A DNA stretch of 60,818 bases from Acanthaster planci. Its lineage: Eukaryota; Echinodermata; Asteroidea; Valvatida; Acanthasteridae. A program made the translations under genes and the position numbers. This document shows, piece after piece, positions 11,157 through 26,100 of this stretch. The DNA is taken from assembly GCF_001949145.1 (NCBI RefSeq), contig NW_019091514.1:625776-686593 (forward strand), given 5' to 3'. Numbering within the stretch: position 1 is the stretch's first letter; each line of letters starts with the position of its first letter. A model generated the notes under the pieces. That model saw only the letters and a list, made by a program, of their open reading frames with translations. It ran no database searches and was not told the origin of the DNA.

Positions 11157-14100
11157 ATGGCTGATTTTGATCAGTTCAGTGCAGAGCCAACGCACGAGTC
11201 GTACGACAACGACTTCGAGCGGTTAGATCCCGACTCCGTAGAAGGTAAGATTGCCGGCGAAAATCCCGAGGAAGATCTGTATTCAGCAGACTCGTCCCAG
11301 ATCCCAACGGGCGAGCTCCTATCCTTTGAAGACAGCCCACCGACGGAGACACCACGCAGTGGCTTCGATGCAGGCTTCAGTAATCCCATTCCGGAGGCGG
11401 TGCCTGATTCGACGAGTTATGAGCCCGAATCAACGCCCGATGCCCCGAGTGATCCTTGGGCGGCGTCAGAGGCCGTTGAACGGCAGCCTACGCCACCTCC
11501 AGCACCCGCCCCGATACAGACGGAACCTGAGCCCGAGCCCACACCAGCAGCACCCGTCAAAGAATATGAACCAACTCCTACCCCACCTAGCTCACCAGCA
11601 TTAGGTTGGTATGCATAATGTTAGGCTTTAATTTGAAAGGAAAAAGAAAACGTTTCAGGCCTTTTTTTCCCTTGCAGTGCCAATGGTTTATGTTTATGCC
11701 CTGAGACGGTGACAGCATGTCCTAAAACTAAAAGTCAAATTTAGCAGTGAAACTATTGAATCATTTACGTAGAAAACATTTACGGTCTCAGGCTAGGGCC
11801 TACATGATTTAGAATTTTTCATATTACTATTACTAAAGTATTAGTAGTGCACATGTTAAGTGATGTCTGTGTGTGGTACTCTTTCCATAATTTAGAGAAG
11901 ATAATAATTCAGAGAAGAACATAAAGAATTCCATAAACAGATGACGCTTGACACGCTGTGCATTTGCACAAAAACAAGTGTTTTCTAACACGAATACCTC
12001 AATACTGTATTTTCACTGGTCGCTGCAGGGAAATATTAATCAGAACATGGAATTCTTTCTGAGGGTATAAAAAGCTTCACACATGCGTTTAGTCTGGTAC
12101 AAGAATATTCAGTAATTGCAGATTTCCCTTTTCTCACCAGAAAATGAGACTTTTTTCCAAGATTGTCCATTTGATACCAAGCACTAAGCTACAGGACTGG
12201 TAATGCATGAAGTTCCACAGCACTGTTGGACATTTTTGCCAGTTTTGTTTTCAGTTCATGCCATAGATCTTTTTTAAATTACAATAATGCTAACTAAATA
12301 CTTGTTATTTCCCACACAGAGAAGCTTTAATGCCTCCTCGCGTGATTGGAAATCATGCTCGTATTTGTTGAATATTAAAATATTAATCAGACGGAAAGAA
12401 TGCTGAAAGTAGTCTAAATGCAAGATACAATTTTGTCCATTTCCCGATAATAAATTTGGTATCTGCAGGGTATACCGGTATGCATGCATTTGTTCTTGGC
12501 ATGTCAGCTTTGTTAAAAGAGTACAAACACATAGGGCCTACTGTACATACATGTACATACATACATGTACATGCAAATAACCGTACAAAAGCCATACAAA
12601 ATGTCAAGATTTCCATTTCCGGGCTGTACCCGGCAGGCTTAACTTAGCACAGTGAGTTGGCACTCTAGTAATTGTATACCTGTAGCTCTGTGGTTCATGC
12701 ATACCGGTATGTGTCTCTTCTACATGTAGCATTTCTGCTTCACACACTGTACTTCCTGGAAAAAAATAAGATTTCATCTTCTTCCTATGATGTTATCACC
12801 ACTGTGAATCCAAAGTTGTGAGAGTAGATTTGTGCTGAACTCCACAATTGCTGAGTCATGGGACAACTGCTAAAGCTTAATTTTTAACTTAACTGTGTTT
12901 CGAAAAGGGCATCTCATGAAGAAGGCTTCAAAGGGCCTTAGAAGTATTTTTTATACCTTGCCTTATTGTTTTTGAGGGTTGTGTGTATTTCCAAGTTCCA
13001 ACCTTTCAGAGGATAAAATCAAAACTGTACAAAATCAAATGTCTTTGACATGGAAAGTGGTTTTTACAATGTACATGTAAATAAAGAGTGCTGCAGTTTG
13101 GTTTAAATCCTTCCTGAAATTTGCATGATAATACATTTTTCATCTTCTGGTCCAGCTGCCAAGTACATATACATGTAATGCGCACCTGTTCATCCCTGAA
13201 GCTTGAAACCACCACAGCATTTTTTCACTGGATGGTATTCACCTCTGACCTTTCCACTTACAGAGAGCACAGTTTTTGCCTATTTGGAGGCGGACTTGAC
13301 ACATTTCTTGTTTAAAAGCTGTAGCTGGGGAGCCTTTTACATGTATATTCCAAGGAATATTATATTCTAATGGATTTTCAGCTCCATAGCTAATCAGTAT
13401 TTAATCAGTATTTGTTTGCTTTCCTGGATATTGATAGTTGTTAACAATTTTGTTATAAACATGTTTGGAAAGGTCAGGAGTTTGCAACACAAAACTCCAA
13501 TCCATTAGCTAAGTTTCTAACTTCATTCATGGAACGGCTTATTAATAATGGAATGAATTGACCCTGTTTTTGCATTGTGCATGCTATACTTCTCCGCAGG
13601 AGCCTTGATTGATACCTCCAAGATCGACCCCAGAGGTACTGTCTGTTCCTTTGGAACATCATTTGTGATCATTGTTTCTTCCATGTGTTAATCATTTTTT
13701 TTCCTTTTTTTTCAGTCGTGGCTTGCTTTTGTAAACATTGATAATGTTTGTCTTTTCATGGTTGGTGTTTACTAACGCATACTGTACTCCTCATAGTTTC
13801 ATGTATTTCTAACATAATAGAATGAACATTCATTTATAATGAATACAGCATAATTGTGTTAATTATTACAGCTTTGTAATGTACAGTGATATTTTGTTAT
13901 ACCGATAACTATTCCATTTGCAAACTACCTGCTTCCATTCCCTAAAGGGCCTAAATCTCATTCATTTACTTACATGTACATGTGACAGTCCAACATGTTA
14001 CTTTTTCCATAATGTTTCTCTGTTCATTTAACTTTTTGCATTTAATATGTTAAATAAAGCAAACCTGTCTTTTCATGGGAAAATGGGTGTCTCATACCAT

Positions 14101-17100
14101 ACACAATTCTTAGCATACATGTATGTAATCCATGTCAAGTTACATGTAAGTCCTTCATGAACCTTTTGTCGGTTTTGATATCTTTGAAATGATGATGACT
14201 GGAAAGACCACGAATTGCATAAAGAAATAAATTCTATTTTTTTCTGTGAAGTTCACTCCTTTAAGAAAAGTGAAATTCCAAATCATTTCTTTGTTGATTG
14301 CTCTATAAATTGGAACATTTCTAATCAGAAAAACCCATGCTAGGAAGAGCAGGAAAGAGTCAATGCCATGTCTGTTCTTGTGAGTGGTTGTACATGTAGA
14401 TGTACAGTACATGTATGTCATGTGCATGTATGTGTACATGCACTAAAACCCCTGTTGGTGTCTAACTTGAGTCTTGGTTCCCTCCATGGGTTCTATTCCA
14501 GAACATACATGTACATGTACATGTAGATCATGTACATGTACCATTGTGTACCTTCTAGGTGAAATCTGAACTTTGTTACTGTGGATATCAGTATATTCAC
14601 ATACATGTAGGTACCAGTAGTGTGCAGTGTACCTGTATGGTACATGTACATGATTTACATGTGTAAATGTACATAATGTAGTCTACAGTGTAGACTGAGT
14701 TTTGTGAAAAAATACAACGTCCATAAAATGCATGCACCAGTACCATGACATGTATGTTTAAATATTTACCTGTTCAAATCCCTCTGATTGGCCAACTACT
14801 TGATTGGATCATCTACATGTACATTTATATACCCGAAATACATGTACATGTACCAGTATGCAGGCATGTTGAAGGGTCAGTGTCTCCTGCACCGTAGTTG
14901 TGGGGACATACAACTGTACATGTACATGTATATGTACACTACATAATATACCGGTACACTCAACATTTCACCTACTGGTATGTGTATGTTACGGGGACCA
15001 AAACATTGTGGGGACTCGGAAATGTCCCCACAACTCGCTTCAAATTTCACTAACAAAGGAACCTTTCCCCTGAACACAGTGAATGCCTACCCAGAATAAC
15101 CTGTTAAAACCCCTCTGGCAGTTGATCCAGTATTTGATGAGATCATTTGCATACATGTACTTATGCATGCATGTCGGGAGGGTGAATATACATGTAACCT
15201 GTAATTAAAATCCTTCCGATTGGTCCAGTACATGTTTTTGATGGATTCATTTGCATACATGTGTAGAAAACATGGCCGGACCCCAGCATAAGGCTGGGGC
15301 TCCGGTATGGGTATGGGGTACGAGTAGGAAAAACAATTGATAGGTACCAGTCTATTACGAATCATGTGTTGTAAATGTGAGCTGTGAGTCACTATTGAAT
15401 TGGCAGCCCATTCATGAATAAATGACTAATTGTAGTTCCTCTCACTAAGCATACGGCGACAATTTGTGTTTCCTCTTGCTTCAATATTGGGTTTGACAAT
15501 CCTGATCACAGGGTCATTGGTGGGGCAAATCATCGTCATTGTACCGGTACATGTACACTCCTGATTTGTCCCAGTTGTGTAGGTGCGGTGCATTGGCACC
15601 AGTTCATCCAGATCAATCTACAACATGATTAGATGTCACAATGATAGTATCCACAACCAGAAATTGACAAAAGCCTGGGGTGACTATTGTGGCATTAATT
15701 AGCCTGGCATTATTTGTGAATACAGCACATTTCTTAATTGGTGCAAACAAGACAAGTACATGTAGTGCAGTGACTCTATAATGTTTTACATGTTGTGTTC
15801 ATGCAGTTTGTTACAAATCCCTTGTGTACCCTTTACATTTACCGGTACATGCAGACATGTGGGTGTGTGAATTTACATGTACATTTTGTTATGGTTTTTA
15901 ATTGAATCAAGCTTTAAGAAGTACTTTTTTCATAGATGTTTTGAACCAACACTGTTTGATGGATGATGGAACCAATAATCTGATTTCATTTGTGAATGTA
16001 CATGTACACCTACAAATTGTATTGTAAGGCATACTGTACATGTTAGCGAGTTTTTTACAACCTGTTTTGTTGTACGTGCACAGGGTAACGCGTACATCAT
16101 GTACACTGTGTCAGTTGTAGTATGTACACTGTACATTGTGTTCAGGCATGCTGAATGTGTTCTACATGTACTGTAGGTACTTCATGTACATGTCTGGTTT
16201 AGTACCATACATGTAGCGTCAGGCCAGACTCATCATGTACTTGGTACATGTATGATTCACCTTGGCAGGATATCTCAAGGGTTTCCCTGTAGGAAGTCAT
16301 GTCTGCTCCAGAGACATCCGCTTCTTTCTTGTCATTCTGCAGCAAAATGAAAGAAAACAAAGAAAACTATGTGTGGGAGTACTTGGGCGTCAGACAGCCT
16401 GAGATATCACACTGAATATTCATGATCTCAAAAGTGTAGCATGGACATGAATTAACATGCTCACTGCTAATGTACAGTGAATACATGTCATGTACAATGT
16501 ACCGGTGGTGTACATACCAGTACATGTAGATTGTACATTTGTGCTTCAGGGTTATTAGAGATTCAAAGGGATACCGGCTAATGTTATCTGATACTTCTAA
16601 TATGGGCAATTCATAGCTCAGTGTACCGCCAGGAGGTTGCCGTGGCAGCCTTTATTGCATCGTGAGAAAATAGTCAACAAATTCTATTCATCAGCTTCTT
16701 TGTGCGCAGGGAACTTGAATACGGGCGATTCACAATAGTGCGCCTCCACGAGTTTGGCCAATCACAGTGCGCTAAATCTGTCGACCCAATGCGCTTTCGG
16801 AAGGGTCGACAGATTTCACGCGTTGTGATCGGCCATCACCCGTATTGTTCATGGTTCTTGAATTGTTCTCCTGACGAACATTGGACTAGGGTTTTTGAGT
16901 ATTAGTGTTAATTAATCAAAGTGATGGTTTTTGAAAGGAACATGTAAAGTGTGCCCTGATCAATCAAACAGTTTCCTCAAGTTGTTTGTTGGCGTTGACA
17001 TTTGCTCTAATGCAAATGATAGCGAGTCGGCCATGTTTTCGTTGACTGTAAACTCAAAAAATGTACAGTGAAAAATTAACACTCAGATAAACGTAAAATA

Positions 17101-20100
17101 AGCACATTAAATACCCTTGTAATTAATGTCATTCAAATGCATGTAAATGAGTAAAAAAATCCACAAAGACATTGACAAAAAAGATTTTAAAAGGCATGAA
17201 ATCAGTAGATAGCATCTGATCACGTACTCAAACATGTATGCATGCATAATGCCCTGTATCCTATTAAAAGTGGAATCAACCTATTTAATAACCAGCATAA
17301 ATGCAAATGTAAAATATCTCGTTCCTTGCATTTTTTTTGTACACATGGTCAACTGTGTGACATCTGTTGCTTGGGGCTCATTCAAAATAAGTAATGGACG
17401 TGCACACTGCCCAACACGTGCATAGTTAGTCTGGGAGGTTTTTTTTTCCAAATTCAGTCACATTGAATTGATCGTCTGGATTTGTTGAAATAATTGAATA
17501 ATTAGGGTAATTGCCTTGAATTTGTAAATTCTAGAATTGCATGTACATGTATACATGTACATGTACATTGTTTGTGTAATTTTTGCATTTATTCATGTTT
17601 CATCATTCACACAAAGTACATGTACATGCTTGTGTAGCAGTCATTAGTGTTTACATGTACATGTAGGTTTAGTTCATAGGGACCTTCAGACCGTGAGTCA
17701 TTTTTCTAAAATTCAGTCATTAACACTTATCCATTACTAAATGGACTTGATTGAAGGGAGACACTCGTTTTCTACACGTCCAAATTAATAAGTATTAAAA
17801 GTACATGTAAAGTTCAGTGGGGGCAAATCAAGTGGAATGAAGCTTTTTAACTGAAAGTCCAAATACCATAGTACATGTATATCTCATTGTTCATTTTATA
17901 CTGTTTAAAGTACCATGTTCTCACAGTTTACGGTATTTGGTCAACATAGATGTACATGTACATGCACTGCTATATTTACATGTACATGTATGTACTTGGA
18001 TGAAAATTCTTGGTAGTCAGATCGATATACATGTATTTAACATTCATTTCATTACTCATCAAATAGTTTATTAGTTAATAGTAGTATTAAGTACCAGATT
18101 TTATTGGTATTTTATGTACATAAAATAAATACAGATGTTAGAGTTCACTGTCCTCAATTTTTATTGTCTGAATAGCTATAGCACATGTCTTCATCAGAAA
18201 ATTTGTACCTGGTTAGAACTACCGTACACACAGTATGCTTTTTTTTTGGCTAACACATGAAATGCCATTCAGTGCCTCAGGCCTCTGGTATGGTGCTGTA
18301 GTTATTGAAATAAAAACAACAATCATATTATGTTTGCTGATGCTACAGGGCTCTGTATTCATTAAAAAATGAGGATTAAATTTTATGATGGGTTCCAGAA
18401 GGCGCTTGTACATGCCAACGACAAGGATATCGACATTTTACAGGAAGACGAGGCGTAATCCTGTCCAAGAATGTCATATGTACTCTTCAGAGGGAAAAAA
18501 AATCAAATTATTGCTCATGAATTAATGGATCCTAACAGTATGATACTTATACATGTACATGTAAGTGTGCACTCATCGTTCGTACACCAGGAATATGGAT
18601 TTAGGGGATGCTTAATATTTCTGCACAAAGATCATATTACATGTGTAATGTTCTGCAGGCAGTTTTGGGTTTATCTATTCACAGTTCATATGTTGAGGTA
18701 CACATGTAAACTCTGTGATTGTGGTATACATGTATGTATATGTACATGTATGTTAACATGTATATTGAAGTTGTTCTGTATTTGTCAGATAAAAGTGGTT
18801 TCATCATGTGTCATGAAAGAGTAGATTTCTAAAAGGTTGTCCAGGTTTATCAGACTGGTATTGTGTTCAGGTTAGAAAGACTTTCAGGACAGTTTTGGGA
18901 ATGGCACATGTTTGTGTACCCGGCCAAGAAAAAATATGCTAGCAGGTAATTCCATTGATATATTATTCATTATTGTGAAGTTAATTTAGTATTCTGGGAT
19001 TACCAAGTGTACATACAGTAGAAAGCTTAGAGTGAGAGACTAACACATTCTTCAGAGGGTGACTAAGGCCAGTGGTCATCCATAGGGATAGATTTTGTAT
19101 CTTAGATGAGTGTCCTGCTGAATATGCCATGTGGGATAATGTGGAGTTGTAACTAGAGGTACTGTACATATATGGTTGGGAGTGGTTCAATTCCATTTTG
19201 ATGTTTGTCAGGGCAGACTGGAAGGATGGGTTCTTGCTGAGCAGTGGTGGTGACATACATGTACATGCGTACATATTGGTCCAATTTGGTATGGGAGTTT
19301 GTTCCAACTCCCAACCTGATGAACTAAAAAATAGACTGGTTACTATTTATGATTAAGATGATGGTTGAATTGTATGAGTGTGTACTGTGCTTGAGTGACT
19401 TTTTGATGACATCAACTTTCATGCACCAACTTTTGCCTCTTTATAATTATCAGTACAACTGTAGGTACATGTATCTGAATATTGACCCTTCTTTATTCAA
19501 CAAAAAGTGCCTACTTTAATTTTCCAAGACATGGAACAGACAAAGAAAACACAATATCATAAGTTAACAAGATGCAGGTTTAAATTTTCTCCCTTACAAA
19601 ACCTCCTGGCATATTCGCTTGCTGCATATTGAACAAATATCTACAAATGGATGCCAACGAGTGTCCCTCCTGGTCGCTGCAAACTTCTGCTCACAAGGGT
19701 ATCAGGAATAGACATAGCCTCGCAGGAGAGCATAAGTACAAACATGTATTGGTTTGGACTGGATTGTTCTGGGGAAATCAGACAAGGGGGTGAATGACAA
19801 GACGCACATCGTGAATCTATTGTAATTCATACCCCCTCCCATGAACAGCAGTTGAGGGACTGTTTTTAGTAGGGACACAGGAGACGAGATATTTGGATGA
19901 AAAGTCAAGATGGTGCTGTTTCCATGGCAGTGTACTGGCATTAGCATTCACCTGTACATGTAGGTCTTGCAGTGCTTTAGATTTTAATGATTTTTATTTC
20001 ACATGGATAAGGTTTTGTCAAAGAGGTTCATTTCTCTACATAAACATTGTTGCAGTGGCTTATGTCTAGTGTGATTTGTGGACAAAATCAGCATGATTGA

Positions 20101-23100
20101 ACAAGCCTTTTAAATTTGTGTTTTGGGCATGATTTTTGCCGTAAGTGCAAATGAGTCACATGTCAGGCCTGTTGATTCAAGCCATGTACAGTGTAGATAT
20201 ATATACCGTAGCACAAGGAAACAAGCTCTGGTGTTTGGTGTCGGTTGTGAATGATTGTACGTCGCATATGCACGAAAATGTCTGCAGAAGTGAAAAATAC
20301 TTCAGATAAGCCAAAATAAAGCTACCATTTATCATTGTAATGCCACTGTTGTGAAGCAGCCTGTTGACGTGACCTTTGAGAAGAATTAAAATCAGCCCCC
20401 AAAAAACTCTGAGAAAGAGTCTCAATCAAAAAGCGACCACTCTCTTACTTAAGTCTGTTTCTAGGGTGCCAGGGTTACAACAGTAACATGTACACTGAAC
20501 ATGTTATATCCAGATGCATGCAATGTACTCATTTTTTCCTCAGTCTTGGAACAAACATGCATCCAAAACAGATGCTAGGTAGGTGCTTCTTCAGTTCCTT
20601 AGAGACCAGCATTGGCCTGCTGACATGCACGGTCATGCCCTTTGAGAAATTCACTAGTTTTACCTTTTTTTTTCCCTCATGCCACAGGGCCATGAAATCT
20701 GATGTTCTGATCTGACATCCATTTGTACGGGTAGATTAGTACCACACTTTCATAAGAATACAATTGGCTTGAACAGTAAAATATACATGTAAGTAAATAA
20801 ATTGACCCAGTTTAGTGTTACATGTATTTTGTTGGATGCTGTAAGCATTTTTCACAGATTGTGTGCAACAGAAAAATATAAACCCAAAACCCAGCCAAAT
20901 TCTTTTGCGTACCCCACCAAAAAAGTACATAAGTTGTAACAAACAAAATCATGAGGCCCAAACCTGTGCTTTGCTGACATCCCACTAACAAGACCATTCT
21001 GATAACTCAATATTATGCAGACTCCATAAAGACTAATGAAAGCCATGTTTGATTCAATATTTCGTTCTTTATTCAGAACATCTTCAGGAAAGACCATTCT
21101 GATTATTTTTCTTCTTCATTCTCAAATAATTTGTTGGGTATTTTGTTGAAAAGCTCGGGGAAAATGGTGATACACATTCTCAGGTGAAATTCGGAGCTTT
21201 TAAATACACTGAAGGTTAGACTCTAATGATATTTCATGTACATGTACATGAACCGATACCTGGAAATGGCTTTGGGCAGTTTACAGTGCAGGCCCCTTGT
21301 TATGGTTCCGGCAGCACAGGCCCCAATGTTGATACTGAATGCCCACATTTACATGTACATCATGCAGGCAGGCAGTGGTGCGCGCCTCTGTGTTCACCCA
21401 CGTATGGAGATTGTATGCAGGCTCGTGTGCCCACTGCGTGCCTCATTGATATGCTCAGTAGCAGGCAAAGCCCGTACCTTCTCGTTCAAGGATGATAATG
21501 ATGTCGGCGCAGGGCAGGGTCTTGCTGCATGACTCTGTGCTAGTGCTGACCTAGACTACAGGAATTGTGAGATGTACATAATGAGCTTGTTGATAGCTGT
21601 GGGCTGCTGTGAATTTTTAAACTAGGTAGTGTACTGTATGCCGCTTTGATAAATAGACACAGACCTTAGATACATGTAGTTATGTTTACATGTTAGGAGA
21701 TGATGTAACAGAGAAATATCAAAACAATGAACACATGCTAGAAAATGTGCCATGTTGATGATATTCTACAGACATCTTATGCACTAATTTACACAATATG
21801 GACAGGTTTTTCATGTAAGGCTTTAAGGCATTTCATGAACTCAGCACATGTACTATTCATTCTGTGTACAGGTACATGTATACACGTATTTAAGCACACA
21901 GTATTCTGAGACGTCTAAAGTCAGAGATTAACCAGAAGCTAGAAGCATACTCCTTTCTTCAAAATCAATTCATCCTTTTTTAGCATGCATGTAATGTGTT
22001 ACATGCCCATGTGTACGTTCAGTAGCAAGCAGAATGCTGTCAATGCTAGCATAACACTGCACCGGCGCGGTACAGGCACCTTAGTAGATTTTATCATCCG
22101 ACATTGCTCCTAGTTGCTGTGTTGATTGTCAATTTGTCGTTGCGGTCAGCATACATGTAAATGTACGTGTCGTGACAAATTATCACAGGCTATATATAAC
22201 CTCTGAATTTCCTAAGCAGGATATTGAATACGTAATGTGGCTCCCTATCATCCTGAAATCAATTGTGTTTGGGTGCGTGTGTACCGGTATGTGTTTAAAT
22301 TTCTTAATTGTTTTGCCATTAAAAGGTAACTGCAGATCCCAGTCTCAAATTTTGGATGTTTGTGTAAAAACCGAAAGAGTACGGAAATGTGAAGACCTCA
22401 TGTGCCATTGCCATTTGTTGCATGCACTTGTACTCCAGCTGTGGATTGCCTCATTTAATTTTTTCTTCCCAATTTTCTTCCATTTTGTTTCCATTTCATT
22501 TCCTGTCTGCCACCCAATAATTGCAAGCAGGATTACCTGGTTGGTGATTAGTTTGTTTCATTGCTAGTAATCTAGACACTTGCTGACTTGTAAACTTTGC
22601 ACAACATAACAATTCAACCATGCTGCATCAATTAATATACGTTGTAGAAATGTATGCTCACTGGTGTCTGACATCTCTTTTTAAAAGTGTATTCATAATA
22701 TCTACATTTAACCAAAATACGTGAATTAAGATGAGCAATGCCAACATTTATTCATAGTAGAAAATTTTTTCAAAGTGCAATGCACACTTTTCTGTGCTGC
22801 TTAAGTGAAATTTGAATTGAAATCCAAATTCTTGACGAGAAAACAAACGCATTGCTGAACACAATGCTGTTTTGCATCCAAATTTTGGTTCCCACAGTTG
22901 ATTTCTGAAATTCTTTTTCAACATTTTTAAACAATGTAAAAACTAAAAAAGGGCAAAAAATGAGTTCTCTCTGACATGCTCATCATGATGTTAATGTCAA
23001 CTGAAACTGAATGATCAATTATCAGACACTGATTGTGGAAAATCTCTTTTAACAACCTGTTTCTAACCACAGCCAGTCAACAGACAACATGTACATGTAC

Positions 23101-26100
23101 TTGCATGTTTGAAACTGAAGAATTGTCTCATTTTTAAATGTTTGGCAAATGATTTCCTTCGAAAGTTGAATTCCATTTTATAATAGAGTAATGACATGGT
23201 CTTTTGGATCCTTTATGCTTTAAAGATTGTGCCCAGTGAATGCAAGTATTTGGCACTGTTTCAAGCATTTTGAAATTACAGTTTTCTTTATTCAATTTCT
23301 GTTTATCTACTCACAACAGTGTGCATTTTGTGATTGGTAGTTGCGCCCTCAACAGTTGCACTAATTAATGCTTTGTTTTGCAGTGTATTGCTATAACTCA
23401 CAGCACATGCTGGTACCTTCTTGTACATGTACCTGTTTCTGAGTGCACATTTAGCCCCCTTCCCCATGTTTTGGGGTCACATTTACAAGTGTTCTGTGTA
23501 ATAGTTGAATGATTCACTGGTACGTACTAAAGGGTGCCATTTTGTGGTAAACTTAACATTTATTTTCTGTAAGTATAAATACATAACGTACATGTATTAA
23601 CATGTTAACAAATGTGAGAAAGTAGGAATTTTTTAAAAACACAATTTGATATAATGAAGACTAAAATCCTATGTACATGTATAAAGCAGTGTTAGATGTA
23701 CATGAAGGTTGAAGCAGGTACATGTACATGTATAAAGCAGTGTTAGATGTACATGTTGGTTGAAGCAGGTACATGTATAAAGCAGTGTTAGATGTACATG
23801 TACATGTAGGATGAAGCAGGTACATGTATAAAGCAGTGTTAGATGTACATGTTGGTTGAAACAGGTACATGTATAAAGCAGTGTTAGATGTACATGTAGG
23901 ATGAAGCAGGTACATGTATAAAGCAGTGTTAGATGTACATGTTGGTTGAAGCAGGTATATGTATAAAGCAGTGTTAGATGTACAGTACATGTACATGTAG
24001 ATGTACATGTAGGATGAAGCAGGTACATGTATAAAGCAGTGTTAGATGTACATGTAGGATGAAGCTGGTACATGTATAAAGCAGTGTTAGATGTACATGT
24101 AGGTTGAGGCAGGTACATGTATAAAGCAGTGTTAGATGTACATGTAGGATGAAGCAGGTACATGTATAAAGCAGTGTTAGATGTACATGTAGGATGAAGC
24201 TGGTACATGTATAAAGCAGTGTTAGATGTACATGTAGGTTGAAGTAGGTACACGTATGTACATGTATGAAGCTTCTGTACACGCATGTCGCAAGACAAGT
24301 ACACACATGGCAAGCCATCAGTGGTTGGTGACCAAGACAGAAAAAGACAAGCAAGCATTAGCTAGCAGGAGTAGGCCAAGTGCGAAATTCATGTAAAGTC
24401 AGACATCACTTTGTTATGAAATAAAAGTAATTACCGAGACAGAGAATCAATTACATGTACATGTATTATACATAATTGTTATCCAGTTGTCGCAGTTAGG
24501 ACAAACTCAATATATGCTCTCAGTTACATGTACAGTACTGTTGGAATGAGCCACATTGGTGTTGGGTAAAGAGAGATTCTGCATTTATGCCTTGATGAGT
24601 ATACAACAACCGTACCATGTCAATCCTTAATAATCTACCATAGTAAACATTGAGCACTTGTATTTCCTCCTATACATGTACGTGTAGGCCAGGTTCGTAT
24701 TTTCTGAAGAGTTCACTTTCTTTTCACCTACATGTACATGTACAAGCCAGTAAAAAGTGTGTTGATTAAAAGTAGCTTCAAGGAAGGCAAAGACATTGTG
24801 CATTATGCAACCTTCCTCCTGTACAATGTACATGTACAAGCCAGTAAAAAGTGTGTCGATTAAAAGTAGCTTCAAGGAAGGCAAAGACATTGTGCGTTAT
24901 GCAACCTTCCTCATGTACCATGTACATGTACATGTACGTCATTTATGTGAAATATCTTGGTGTGCATGAATTACTGTGTTGCTTCACCCTTAGAGCATTG
25001 ATTAGAATTAGTGTTATGTGTAATTCACTGTTTCAGTGTTGCCAACCACCTGTCTGCTTAAACATAACAGAAAAGTATCTTGTTGAGTGGAAGTTAAGTT
25101 TCCTTGTTCTGCATAAATCATCGTATAATGAGCCATAATGTATTCTGCACTGTACAGAGACATGTCGTTTCTGCTACAAGTATAACCACATTACATGTAT
25201 AGTATATTCTAATCCTAACATATACAGGCAATAGTATGCATATATATGCATATTTCGATTGGTTTACATCTGACGCATAATGCTAGCCTATGAACAATTC
25301 TTAATTTCTTAATTTCAACACTAATTTTTTTGTACACCCTAGAGGGAACATATGCACTTATGTACGGGAGACCTGTATCTAGTTCATTGTTCTTGGGAAC
25401 AGTTCTGTTGGATGATATTTAATGTACATACATAGGGCAAAGTGTGAGGGGGGAATCTCACAATGTTCTTTATTCTTACTGGGCTTAATCGACCTATCAC
25501 GATAGAATCTCATTAAGAGAACTGTGAAATATTGTCCAATCGTATGATGCTTAAAAATGATGCGGGATGGACAAAATCTGAGAGACAAAATGCAACACAA
25601 GAAACTCCATAGGGTTGTTGAAGGGATGTGACAACGTACATGTACATGTACATAAATGGAAAAAGGTTAGCTGCCTGCAGATTTTCCTCAAATGCCATTT
25701 AGAGTGTACCAGAACATTGCATTTGTAGTGGACAATGACATTATCTTCATTGAAGAGAATGGCTGGCAACCCTTGATCTTGGGAATGTCTCATCTTAGCG
25801 TGGACTTTGTTGATTAGTCAGTTTGAATGTGGCAACAAGACGTACAGTTCATTGGAATTGAATTTCATGTTGGTTGTTACAGGTCGGGGTTCTAGTTACT
25901 ATCCTATAGGTACATGTATCTTTGGCCTAGCATTGGTGTCTGTTCATACTTTGTGGTTGTAATGTACATGTACATGTATGGTGGGCCCTACTTTTGGGAA
26001 GTGTCAAACAATTTCTGCACATACATGTACATGTGCATGTTCTCAGTATTGAGTCTAATCATCTTTCTGTGTTGTTACAATTATCACTTTTGTTAATCCT

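Noticed and set aside
11171-11604. Overlapping open frames on both strands across reticulon exon 1
   Set aside because: They are shadows of a GC-rich coding exon. The chosen frame joins in phase with the reticulon domain and has an upstream in-frame stop.
23674-24248. Possible CRISPR-like array
   Set aside because: Units are contiguous with no unique spacers, and the DNA is eukaryotic. It is a minisatellite.
23661-24358. Long minus-strand open frames (up to 229 codons) with repeating NTALYMYLL-type peptides
   Set aside because: They are the translation of a 45-bp minisatellite, open in all three frames, within a plus-strand intron. There is no start context or homology.
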